This document shows positions 55,937 through 64,000 of a stretch of DNA of 64,000 nt, one piece after another. The stretch spans positions 37,278,370-37,342,369 of the forward strand of contig NC_135168.1 of the NCBI RefSeq assembly GCF_041146795.1. The letters run 5' to 3'. The notes beneath the pieces are model-generated. The model ran no database searches, had not been told where the DNA came from, and saw only the letters and a program-made list of their open reading frames with translations. A program made the translations under genes and the position numbers. This stretch comes from Maylandia zebra (taxonomy: Eukaryota > Chordata > Actinopteri > Cichliformes > Cichlidae). Positions within the stretch are counted from its first letter, which is position 1. Every line of letters starts with the position of its first letter.

Positions 55937-58583
55937 TCAGAATCAGAATCAGAATCAGAATACTTTATTGATCCCTGGGGGAAATTATTTTTTGTTACAG
56001 TGCTCCATTTTAAACCAACATTAAGACAAGACAGACAATACGCTAACTAAGAATAGTACAATATATACATATATATACATACATACATACATAAGTCACT
56101 TATAAATAAATATTTGGAAAAGAAACATGTGTAGTTGTAGCAGCAAACAGTGTGTTAAGTGGATGCGTTGTACAGGGAGATGGCCACAGGCAGGAATGAT
56201 TTCCTGTGTCGTTCAGTGGTGCTTTTCGGTAATCTCAGTCTCTCACTGAACGAGCTCCTGTGACTGACCAACATGTCATGGAGTGGGTGGGAGGTGTTAT
56301 CCAACATTGTCTTTATCTTGGACAGCATCCGCCTCTCCGACACCACCTTGAGGGAGTCCAGCTCCATCCCCACAACATTGCTGGCCTTACGGATCAGTTT
56401 ATTAAGTCTGTTGGCATCTGCGACCCTCAGCCTGCTCCCCCAGCATGCAACAGCATAGAGGATCGCACTGGCCACCACAGACTCATAGAAAATCCTCAGC
56501 ATTTTCTGGCAGATGTTGAAGGACCTCAGTCGCCTCAAAAAATAGAGACGACTCTGGCCCTTCCTGTAAAGTGCTGTGGTGTTTTTAGCCCAGTCCAGTT
56601 TATTGTCAATGTGTACTCCAAGGTATTTATAGTCCTCCACAATGTCAACACTGACCCCCTGGATTGAAACAGGGGTCAAGTGTTTCCTGGTCTTCCTGAA
56701 GTCCACGATCAGTTCCTTGGTCTTTGCCACGTTGAGCTGCAGATGATTCTGCTCACACCACGTGACAAAGGAGTCGACCACAGCCCGGTACTCTGTCTCA
56801 TCATCCCTGCTGATGCATCCAACCACCGCAGAGTCATCAGAAAACTTCTGAAGATGGCAGGTCTCTGTGCAGTGGCTGAAGTCTGTGGTGTAGAGGGTAA
56901 AGAGGAAGGGGGAGAGGACAGTCCCCTGTGGTGCCCCTGTGTTGCTAATCACCTTGTCAGACACACACTGTGGGAGACGTACATATTGTGGTCTTCCTGT
57001 CAGGTAATCAACAATCCAGGACACCAGAGAAGCATCCACCTGCATCGCTGCTAACTTATCACCCAGGAGGGTCGGCCTGATGGTGTTGAAAGCACTGGAA
57101 AAGTCAAAAAACATGACCCTCACAGTGCTCGCCGGCTGGTCCAGATGGGTGTAGACATGATTGAGCAGGTAGATGATGGCGTCCTCTGTTCCGAGACGAG
57201 GCTGATAAGCGAACTGAAGGGGATCCAGATGTGGTCTTACTATGGGTCGCAGCTGGTCCAGGATGAGCCTTTCCAGGGTCTTCATGATGTGGGAGGTCAG
57301 TGCCACGGGCCTGTAATCCTGGGGGCCACTGGGACGAGGCGTCTTTGGTACAGGGACGAGGCATGATGTCTTCCACATCACCGGGACCCTCTGCAGACTC
57401 AGACTCAGCATAAACAGTTTATGAAAGACTCCACACAGCTGGGGGGCACAGGCCTTGAGGACAAGGGGACTCACTCCGTCTGGTCCAGCAGACTTGCCTG
57501 AGTGAAGTCTCCTCATTTGCATCTCAACCTGGTATTGAGTGAAGGTGATGGGTGGGGGAGGGGTGTCAGGAATCTCACAGGAGGCAACATGTGAAGAGAG
57601 AGGCTGGCACAGTGGTGTGGCTCTGGATTCCAGGCTGACTGCAGGTGAGGTTGTGGGGGTGGGAGCAGACACTGTGGTGTCGAATCTATTGAAAAACAGA
57701 TTCAACTCGTCGGCTCTATTCTCACCTCCCTCAGCTCCCCTGCTGTTGGTTGGCCTGAATCCAGTGATGGTCTTCATGCCCCTCCACACCTCTCTCATGC
57801 TGTTCTGCTGGAGTTTCCACTCCAGCTTCCTCCTGTAATTGTCCTTAGCCTCTCTGATCTTGTCCTTTAGTAACACCTGGACCTTCCTCACCTCCTCTTT
57901 GTTGCCCCCTCTGAAAGCCCTCTTCTTGTTGTTGAGGAGGGCTTTGATGTCCTTAGTCACCCACGGCTTGTTATTTGGGTAACAATGAACAGTCTGAGCT
58001 GGAACAATGGAGTCGGTGCAGAAAGTTATGTAGTCTGTGATACACTCAGTAAGCCCATTGATGTCCTCGGCGTGAGGCTCACAGAGTGTTTCCCAGTCGG
58101 TCACCTCGAAACAGCCCTGTAGTTCCGCTATTGCCTCCTCTGACCACCTCTTAACAGTCCTGGTGGTCACAGGTTCCCTCCTCACAATTGGCACATAGCG
58201 GGGGGTGAGGTGAATCAGGTTATGATCTGACCTACCAAGTGGGGGGAGGGAGGAGGAGCTGTATGCATCCTTGACGTTAGCATACAGTAAGTCTAAAGTT
58301 TTCTCTCCCCTGGTGGGACAGTCCACATATTGTTTGAATGTTGGTAGTGTATTGTCCAGTGATACATGGTTGAAGTCACCCGAGATCACAATAAAGGCAC
58401 TCGGGTGCTGAGTCTGTAGCCGAGCTATGGCAGAGTGGATAGTGTCACATGCAGCTGTGGGGTTAGCAGAGGGGGGAACATAAACAGCCACCAAGATGAC
58501 GTGAGAGAATTCCCTGGGTAAATAATACGGCCTGAGTCCAACAGCACACAGTTCAGTGTCCGGGCAACAACAGTGTCCGGGCA
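55937..58583 (-). mobile_element. Rex1/Babar-type LINE, 5'-truncated
   Basis: The minus-strand 3' end reads CAGGGATCAATAAAGTATTC followed by repeated TGATTC units (55937-55965), the Rex1/Babar tail. The 5' end at about 58583 falls in the endonuclease domain, so only the first part is missing. The empty site rebuilt from the flanking repeat fixes both boundaries to within a base or two. A 14-bp near-tandem duplication CAGTGTCCGGGCAA (58554-58567 and 58571-58584) sits at the 5' junction. Confidence 0.85.
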
Positions 58584-58629
58584 AAGGGGAGTTTTTCCTT
58601 TCTGCTGTCTCCAAGGGCTTGCTTAGCAA
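56155..58629 (-). CDS. Rex1-type LINE endonuclease/reverse transcriptase (partial, long open frame)
   Basis: An 824-codon open frame. About the first 15 residues come from the flanking older repeat, which supplies the ATG. LINE sequence follows: the C-terminal half of an apurinic-type endonuclease (YYLPREFSHVILVAVYVPPS, VISGDFNHV with the catalytic D/N, RSDHNLIHL), a long linker (NNKPWVTKDIKALLNNKKRA near 220), RT with DYRPVALTSHIMKTLERLIL near 440, motif A FFDFSSAFNTIRP near 510, GAPQGTVLSPFLF near 565, motif C FSDD near residue 597, and the C-terminal SFLPVAISLYN. All RT aspartates are kept. The missing endonuclease N-terminus removes catalytic residues, so independent retrotransposition is unlikely. 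Confidence 0.85.
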   Translation of the reverse strand: MLSKPLETAERKNSPLPGHCCCPDTELCAVGLRPYYLPREFSHVILVAVYVPPSANPTAACDTIHSAIARLQTQHPSAFIVISGDFNHVSLDNTLPTFKQYVDCPTRGEKTLDLLYANVKDAYSSSSLPPLGRSDHNLIHLTPRYVPIVRREPVTTRTVKRWSEEAIAELQGCFEVTDWETLCEPHAEDINGLTECITDYITFCTDSIVPAQTVHCYPNNKPWVTKDIKALLNNKKRAFRGGNKEEVRKVQVLLKDKIREAKDNYRRKLEWKLQQNSMREVWRGMKTITGFRPTNSRGAEGGENRADELNLFFNRFDTTVSAPTPTTSPAVSLESRATPLCQPLSSHVASCEIPDTPPPPITFTQYQVEMQMRRLHSGKSAGPDGVSPLVLKACAPQLCGVFHKLFMLSLSLQRVPVMWKTSCLVPVPKTPRPSGPQDYRPVALTSHIMKTLERLILDQLRPIVRPHLDPLQFAYQPRLGTEDAIIYLLNHVYTHLDQPASTVRVMFFDFSSAFNTIRPTLLGDKLAAMQVDASLVSWIVDYLTGRPQYVRLPQCVSDKVISNTGAPQGTVLSPFLFTLYTTDFSHCTETCHLQKFSDDSAVVGCISRDDETEYRAVVDSFVTWCEQNHLQLNVAKTKELIVDFRKTRKHLTPVSIQGVSVDIVEDYKYLGVHIDNKLDWAKNTTALYRKGQSRLYFLRRLRSFNICQKMLRIFYESVVASAILYAVACWGSRLRVADANRLNKLIRKASNVVGMELDSLKVVSERRMLSKIKTMLDNTSHPLHDMLVSHRSSFSERLRLPKSTTERHRKSFLPVAISLYNAST

Positions 58630-59140
58630 GTAGTATGATTTTTGCCGTTTCCTTCAATAATTATAGGGTCTTTACCTCCAAATGTGTGTATATATGTATA
58701 CATATGTGTTAGGGGTGCAACGATACTCGTATCGATATTGAACCGTTCGATACAGTGCTTTCGGTTCGGTACACATATGTATCGAACAATACAAAATGTG
58801 TAATTTATTTTATCAACTTTCCTTCTGACGATGCTGTCTGTGTTGAGCGCTCAGTGAATCTGCGTTCGACTACTCCGCCTAGGCTGCACTGTCGAGCGCA
58901 GATCCACTGAGCGTTCAACACAAACAGCAGAAGGAAGAGCGCAGGGCAAGCTAGCGAGACAGAAGTTAAGCTCTCCTGGCAACATGGCAAATTGAACCTC
59001 CCCCACCCTCATTCAGATCTGGCGTTTGGAATTATTTTGGTTTTCATGTGAGGTATGACCCTGAAGGTAAGCGCGTCATGGACTAAAGTAAAACAGTATG
59101 TTGGATGTGCCACGCAATGCTCAATTACATGGGTGGGAAC

Positions 59141-59269
59141 TAGTGTGTTAGCGCAGTTAGCTCGTTGACGTGTTGGCCGTCTAGCCCCACGCAGGGGTAG
59201 CTCGTTAACGGAGATTTGCCGTGTTGTGGCGTTAACATCATTTCAACGAGATTAACGCTGACAGCACTA
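59141..59269. mobile_element. Small hAT-type MITE nested in the BED finger (copy 2)
   Basis: A 129-bp insert from TAGTGTGTTAGCGCAG to GACAGCACTA, flanked by perfect GTGGGAAC duplications (59133-59140, 59270-59277). It is at the same site as in copy 1, and excision in silico restores the finger reading frame (NYMGGNTTNMTAHLRRHH). Confidence 0.85.
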
Positions 59270-59437
59270 GTGGGAACACAACGAATATGACTGCACATTT
59301 ACGCCGACATCATCCTAGTGCAAAGACAAGTGGAAGCAGACAAAAACAACAAGCATGCTTGCTACAAACTTTACCCGAGTCATTTAGACAGCCGTTAGCA
59401 CATGATTCTCCTTATGGGGACCTGATATGTTTAATAT

Positions 59438-59719
59438 TGTGGCGAGCTCAGACAAGGAGGAGACGGAGGTATCGTTTGGTCTCGCTTCCCGTGAGCTAGC
59501 CAGGGAGCACAGCCGTTTATTGACATCTGCAGAAGAACACTGCCGCTAGCTAACTGCTCAGCGCGGCAACCGCACAGCAACAACAACAACACCACACAGG
59601 GCACCCTCTGACCCCGGAAGGACACACCGTCGCAGCGAGAAGGCGTCACCCGTCACTATGGCAACATAAACAAAACATAACTGTACAAACAGAACCCCGA
59701 ACAGCCCTGACCCGCTACA
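59438..59719 (-). mobile_element. Short solo LTR, minus strand
   Basis: On the minus strand the 282-bp insert runs from TGTAGCGGGTCAGGGC to GAGCTCGCCACA, with inverted ends and AATAAA at 59521-59516. ATAT flanks it (59434-59437 and 59720-59723). Copy 1 of the hAT lacks it, which confirms it as an insertion. The 4-bp duplication is short and AT-rich, so the exact ends are approximate. Confidence 0.65.
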
Positions 59720-59840
59720 ATATGCTGCTGAGAATATAGCCCAGAAGAAGCGTATAGTATAGCTTTTATTTTGGAAAGAGCCATTTCTCTGTAATAAACT
59801 CTCCTTTCCAAAGATGAGTGATTCCTCAATCAGATACAGG

Positions 59841-60650
59841 TGTTACCGCGCCAGATCCGCGTAAGGAAACCTCTGGCAGTTACTTGAAGGTTCCGTAACT
59901 GACTCGTAGGCCAAAAAGTGATTGTCTGCCAAAAACTGATTTCCAATGTTTCCGTGTATTTTTTTATGTGTAATATCTTTACGTATGTTCGTAAATAGAC
60001 TTCGGTGAACAGGGTTTACAAAGGGGTTATATATAGAAAGACATTTTTAATGTTAATGAGATTGTTTTTAACTGCAAAAATAAAGGTTATATAAAAGTCA
60101 CTGCCAAAAACTGATTGTGGCTTCTACCTTGTTACACGGATGTTGTTTGTGGCTCAAGATGACTATATGTAATCCATGAGGGGTGCATTTGACATCTGTT
60201 TCATATATTATAGCCCAACAAGTTACTTATAGCAGTTTAAATACAAGCAATCAATTTTTGGCAAATACCGGAAATCACTTTTTGGCAGACAATCACTTTT
60301 TGGCACAACACCGGCAACAGCTTACTATACAGGTCAACTCCGCTAGCAAAAAGATCGAAGGAGGCGTAGGAAACTGCTTCACCGAACTTTATTTCTTCTC
60401 TAAGGCACGAACACCGCGTACAGTGGGCTGAAACAGTTTACTCACAGCGAGCATCGCCGACACAACTCTGGCTGTCGAGGGAGTTATTATATTCCTTTTA
60501 TTTATTTTCTTGTCGTCTCTTCTGTAGCTAACCGTTACTTTTTCCCCATCTCCGCTCTCTCTCTTCACACACACACCAGGCAGTCCCGCTACACACATCC
60601 CGAATACATTTCCCATCAGGCTTCATCCTTAAAGGGCCATGCCTGTAACA
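59841..60650 (-). mobile_element. LTR-like insertion with a nested inverted-repeat element
   Basis: The insert begins TGTTACCGCGCC and ends GCCTGTAACA (TG...CA with TGTTAC inverted at both ends), flanked by CAGG (59837-59840, 60651-60654). Copy 1 has the uninterrupted site (GATACAGGGCTCGC), so the insertion is certain. On the minus strand AATAAA occurs at 60393-60388. An inverted-repeat block (59910-60304) lies within. I see no coding region; it is probably a solo LTR, but an unusual DNA element cannot be excluded. Confidence 0.6.
59910..60304. repeat. Element bounded by 35-bp inverted repeats
   Basis: 59910-59944 (GCCAAAAAGTGATTGTCTGC...) and 60270-60304 (ends ...GACAATCACTTTTTGGC) are reverse complements with one mismatch. 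Each arm is itself a tandem of two GCCAAAAAGTGATT-like units, and a further unit (GCCAAAAACTGATT) lies at about 60103. No target duplication is evident. Confidence 0.75.
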
Positions 60651-61039
60651 CAGGGCTTGCAAATTTTTCCAGTCGGGCTACCAAAATCTATCGTGTCCGC
60701 TTGTTTATCTTCCACATAAACCTTTCACAATAAAGCTCAAGATCCTGTTGAGACTTTTCAAAATAAACGTAATCATGTAAAAGAGTATGCAGAGTACTTA
60801 CGGATGAGAAGCAAAAAAGAGCTGCCAGGTGCTAAAAAATAAACCTTAGATTCAAACGTTAGAACAGGCTTTTCCCCGCAGCACGCCGTGTAATAAATAC
60901 TCACAAAGAAAACGGCGGCCGTTACAACTTATGTCTAAAAATGTATAGTTTCATGCTTTGGTTAAAACACTCGACTCCAGATACACGACGCCCAGCTGGA
61001 AACACTTTACGCAAGTCGAGCTGCCCGCGATTCTCAGAA

Positions 61040-61135
61040 TGTACAGAAAATGTAAAATTTTTGTGATTTATATTGTTATCAGGACGATAGATGTCTTATA
61101 TCGGGATATGAGATTTTGGTCATATCACACAATTA
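61040..61135 (+). repeat. hAT-like terminal fragment
   Basis: TTATATCGGGATATGAGATT then TTGGTCATATC resembles the terminus of a different common teleost hAT family. The last bases of the terminal repeat are degraded and no partner end was found. Confidence 0.45.
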
Positions 61136-63013
61136 AGTATTCCGGTCCATACTTAGGTTGAGTTACACATGTAATAACTAAAACCAAAGTAACACTAAGA
61201 CAAGTAGTTTAAAAGGTTTAGGAATGAAACAATAGTTTAGGTTCATGTCAGCATAGTCACTAAACGTAAAGTCAGCTAAACAGAATTACTTACTGCGACA
61301 TATACAAAGACAGATGTTTGTAACAGTAAAATGTTGAACAATAACTTGTGATGTATGAAGTGTTATTTCCTGTTTCCTGGTTTTGGTATTTTTTTTAAGT
61401 GCAACAATAAAAAATGCCACAGAAGTTATGGGGTATTCACCATGGAAACGGCTATCAGCGGTCTACAGCCACAACATTCGAGTGACAATGGCCAAAATAA
61501 CTACTGGTGATGCAAAGTGGTTGGGTCCCGTGTTAAACTTTTTTCTGTTTTTTGAAATGAGTTGAAATGAGTACTAATGAGACTGGAAATTGACATTTGA
61601 AAAGGTATTAAAAACATTAAAGAGTTATCAGGCGCCCAGACCTTAACCATCAGCTATAAAGTCATGCTTTACAAGGAAATAACTTACCGTGTGGACAGGA
61701 AGGCAATCTGTGTACAAACGGGTCAGACACTATAGTCAGAATCCTCGAGCAAGCTGGCACAGATCTGGCATGTGTTGTATGTGTATATATATATCTCTAT
61801 ATCTAGCTCTAAACAAACACTGAGTGAGAATCCCACGAGCTGTGCAGTTATTCAAGCACAGACTCATCTAAATGTATCCAAATTATCTTAAAGAGTAGTT
61901 TACAGTTTTCATACTGAACCACGGTGTGTGTGTATGAAATGTTTGGGGGACCCATTCTAGCCAAAAAGTTGCTGCTGAGATTTATTGCCTTTGACCAAAA
62001 TGTCACACAAACAGTCTGAAACTGCCTCTCTTTGAGCCACTACTGTTCTTGTGGTTACAAAATATTTATTGGTCACAAGGAAAAAGGAAGTTGGGAAGTA
62101 GTCATCAGTTAATGAGTTAACGGTAAAAGATCAGGAGATTTATTTCCATTGACCTTTGAATGCTTAAAATGCTAAAATACTATATTTGCAGTTTGGTATG
62201 TACGTAAAATGTTTCTCAGGAATTCATTTTTTTACCACGACTGGCCTCGAATCTCTCGGACACGATGGGAAACGGTGTGTAGCAAACTAGGTTGTCAAAT
62301 TAATTTCCTTAGTGTTAATAAAAGACAGCTTAGCCTGACTAAGAGGAACATAATTAACAAAAATCCTTTAATTTACTTGATTGTCCCTTGGATGAACTTG
62401 TGATTTACTAATTAACCTGTTGCAGCCAATTTCCCTCAGTCCCAGTAATGAGCAGACTGGTGAATGCAATCAGCCTGACTCTGTCATTATGCGTTATGAA
62501 TAAATGTATGCATTACCATTATTATCAATTACATGTCCTACAATACATAATCATGCATAAATTATGCATATCTATTCAGCTCCTCACCTATTAGCTCTTT
62601 TCTGAATTGCTTATTCAGAAACAGCTCAGCTAACGGGCATGCAGTCCCCAACACTGACCCACATGCACAGACTCACACAATCGACACTAACTGGAGTTTC
62701 CCAAATTCTCCAAATGATCTAAACCAAAAAGGCCAACTGAGAAAACATTTGAATAATGTGTGGTCACATGTGGGGGGTTACAATACTTTCAACAGCTAAA
62801 GTACGGTGGGACAGACCCTCCTCAGCAAAGAGCTGGAACAGCTTGTCACTTCCTATTCGTTGCATCATGTGGCTCATGGTCTCGGCTACTTCCTCTTTTC
62901 ACTACGTATCAATACTAGACGACAGTATTTACTTTCCACCACACGCGCCGGGGAGGCTGTATGAAGAACAACTAGTTTGAGGACTTCATGACGATTTACA
63001 TATTCGATTTATA
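61136..63013. other. No gene seen
   Basis: AT-rich unique-looking sequence. The last 250 bases before 63013 are less AT-rich, contain CACTTCCT- and ACTTCCTC-type ETS-like motifs, and could be the 5' flank of the candidate exon. No TATA box is obvious. Confidence 0.4.
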
Positions 63014-63171
63014 ATGGATGGAGATCTGCTGTCTTTGTCATCTTCCTCCTCGTTATCATCTTCAGCAGCAGAAGGAGAACCAACAGGAGGACAGAAAGAT
63101 GCTTCACCTAAAAGTGACAGCAGCCTTCCTCAGAGCCAACAGGAACCCAAATCAGCTGAAGAAGAGTTATG
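63014..63171 (+). CDS. Candidate first coding exon (unidentified gene)
   Basis: ATG at 63014 has A at -3 and G at +4, a favourable start context. The frame encodes 52 residues rich in serine, glutamate and proline: MDGDLLSLSSSSSLSSSAAE, then GEPTGGQKDASPKSDSSLPQ and SQQEPKSAEEEL. It is followed by a strong splice-donor match G|GTGAGTGTG at 63171/63172; reading on gives TGA two bases later. The composition (acidic, Ser-rich, low complexity) is typical of disordered N-termini of nuclear or scaffold proteins, but I do not recognise the protein. No downstream exon is visible in the remaining 830 bp. It could also be a chance open frame next to a GT. Confidence 0.35.
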
Positions 63172-63254
63172 GTGAGTGTGTAAGTGTGTGTGAGTGCGTG
63201 TGTGTGTATTTCTACGTATGAAATAGAAACAAAAACAGGAAAATATGCGGTAAA

Positions 63255-63312
63255 TCATAATCAACAAATTTCCCACATGTGGGACTAATAAAGGTTATCT
63301 TATCTTATCTTA
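63255..63312 (+). repeat. LINE 3' tail with (CTTAT)n
   Basis: CACATGTGGGACTAATAAAG followed by GTTATCTTATCTTATCTTATC is the plus-strand 3' end of a Rex1-like LINE. No coding sequence remains. Confidence 0.6.
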
Positions 63313-64000
63313 TCAATCACAGCCTCAAATCCACTCATGGTAAGATTTATGTAGGCAGGATTGCATAGATGGCTACCTATAGTGTCCAAGGGGTGCTGAG
63401 TTTCTGTCCACCTAAAAAAAGTACATAGTTTCAGACCCCGAGGTATACAATAAATTTTAGAAATGCTTTAAAAAGACTCAAAGTCCCATTGTAGATAAAA
63501 ACCTTTTAAGTGACATGTTTTTAAAGATATTTGTGTAGTTTTATGAGGAAGTTCCCCTCAGCGAGAGGAGGAATAAAGAGTAACTGCGGAGTTTCCCATG
63601 AGATCACCAAAAAAACGTAGGCTTCAGTTCACTGTTTCGCAAGACTTGGTTTAAATAGAAATACCACCAAAATGTCATTTCTTGCTTAATGTCAAGAAAT
63701 CAAACTTTAAAAAAGTATCATTTAAGTGTCTTTTATGTTTCTTACACTTATTTCATGGTACATATAAAACATATGCGTGTGACTAATATTCTTTCTTCTC
63801 AATGGGGGGTGGGTACACTTTATCACAGTATTTACCCATATGATGAGTCTTAAAATCAGCCTCGTCCGCCTCCTCCTGTGGGGCTTTAACTGTGGCCACC
63901 CCACGCACAAGTAGAGTGATATTTGTCAGGGTTACCAGCAAGAAGGAAAGATTTTTTTCTGTCTACCTCTTTATTATATGCCATGACAGTAAATTACCAT
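63313..64000. other. No gene seen
   Basis: AT-rich sequence to the window edge. If 63014-63171 is a first exon, this would be intron. Confidence 0.4.

Larger units (their letters stand above)
55842..58690 (+). repeat. Older dispersed teleost repeat split by the Rex1-type LINE
   Basis: Left part (55842-55936) includes CTCAGGATTAGGCTTAAAAC, TTTCCTTTTTAATAAG and TTCCTGTTAA. The right part (58584-58680) begins AAGGGGAGTTTTTCCTTTC and continues CTGTCTCCAAGGGCTTGC and TTATAGGGTCTTTACC. Joined at 55936/58584 they read CTTCCTGTTAAAAGGGGAG-like sequence, the expected continuous form of this common repeat. Its class is uncertain (LINE or SINE 3' part). Confidence 0.65.
58710..60692 (+). mobile_element. 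hAT-family composite non-autonomous element, copy 2 (3' end lost)
   Basis: TAGGGGTGCAACGATACTCG at 58710 matches the start of copy 1, and homology runs (with gaps) to CTACCAAAATCTATC near 60692. It then stops, so the right terminal repeat is missing. It shares with copy 1 the subterminal hairpin, the BED finger with the same in-frame TAA before CWMC, and the nested MITE (59141-59269). It differs by an extra 50-bp stretch near 58948 absent from copy 1, by two inserted LTRs (59438-59719, 59841-60650), and by loss of a hairpin present in copy 1 at 13444-13474. Confidence 0.85.

Noticed and set aside
57539..57838. Plus-strand open frames over 56260-57838
   Set aside because: They are shadows of the minus-strand Rex1-type RT frame.

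Overview
The window looks like gene-poor, repeat-dense nuclear DNA from a bony fish, probably a spiny-rayed (percomorph) teleost. The reasons are the mix of mobile elements (L2-type, Rex1/Babar-type and Rex3/RTE-type LINEs, Tc1-like and hAT DNA transposons, tRNA-derived SINEs, solo LTRs), the long CA/TG microsatellites and the AT-rich unique sequence. Species and chromosome cannot be told from the sequence. No complete host gene is recognisable. The only host-gene candidate is a possible first coding exon at 63014-63171. Element family names rest on recognised protein motifs and remembered teleost repeat sequences, not on a database search.

Layout. 1-1410: L2-type LINE fragment (-). 3039-3518: foldback Tc1-like MITE. 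3773-4103: tRNA-derived SINE (-). 8826-14700: old, nearly full-length L2-type LINE (-), interrupted by a solo LTR (8972-9545) and a hAT element (12647-14291). 17040-18040: Tc1-like relic (-) with a Rex3/RTE scrap inside. 21160-22050: 3' end of a LINE with a restriction-like endonuclease (-). 23470-24716: Rex1-type LINE (-) inside a MITE, with a large compound microsatellite. 25482-26845: SINE-like repeat, then a Tc1 relic split by a solo LTR that itself carries a tRNA-Arg fragment. 29720-31031: Tc1-like copies (-), one split by a solo LTR. 37115-37540: probable Penelope-like 3' region. 38740-38960: L2 relic. 42713-44230: SINE, then a degenerate 155-bp tandem repeat. 46480-48130: L2 relic (-) holding a SINE and an internally deleted hAT. 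49290-52161: the best-preserved L2-type LINE (+). 55840-58690: older repeat split by a Rex1-type LINE (-) with a long open frame. 58710-60692: second copy of the first hAT family, itself hit by two LTRs. 63014 onward: candidate exon and a LINE tail.

The elements form layers of insertions whose order can be read from target-site duplications (TSDs) and rebuilt empty sites. Two hAT copies about 46 kb apart share a nonsense codon and the same small MITE inside their BED zinc finger. This implies that an already defective composite element was mobilised in trans. I found no convincing new host system. The most unusual items are the tRNA-Arg fragment with 12-bp flanking repeats inside a solo LTR, the composite hAT family, and the hAT deletion derivative at 47046-48052.
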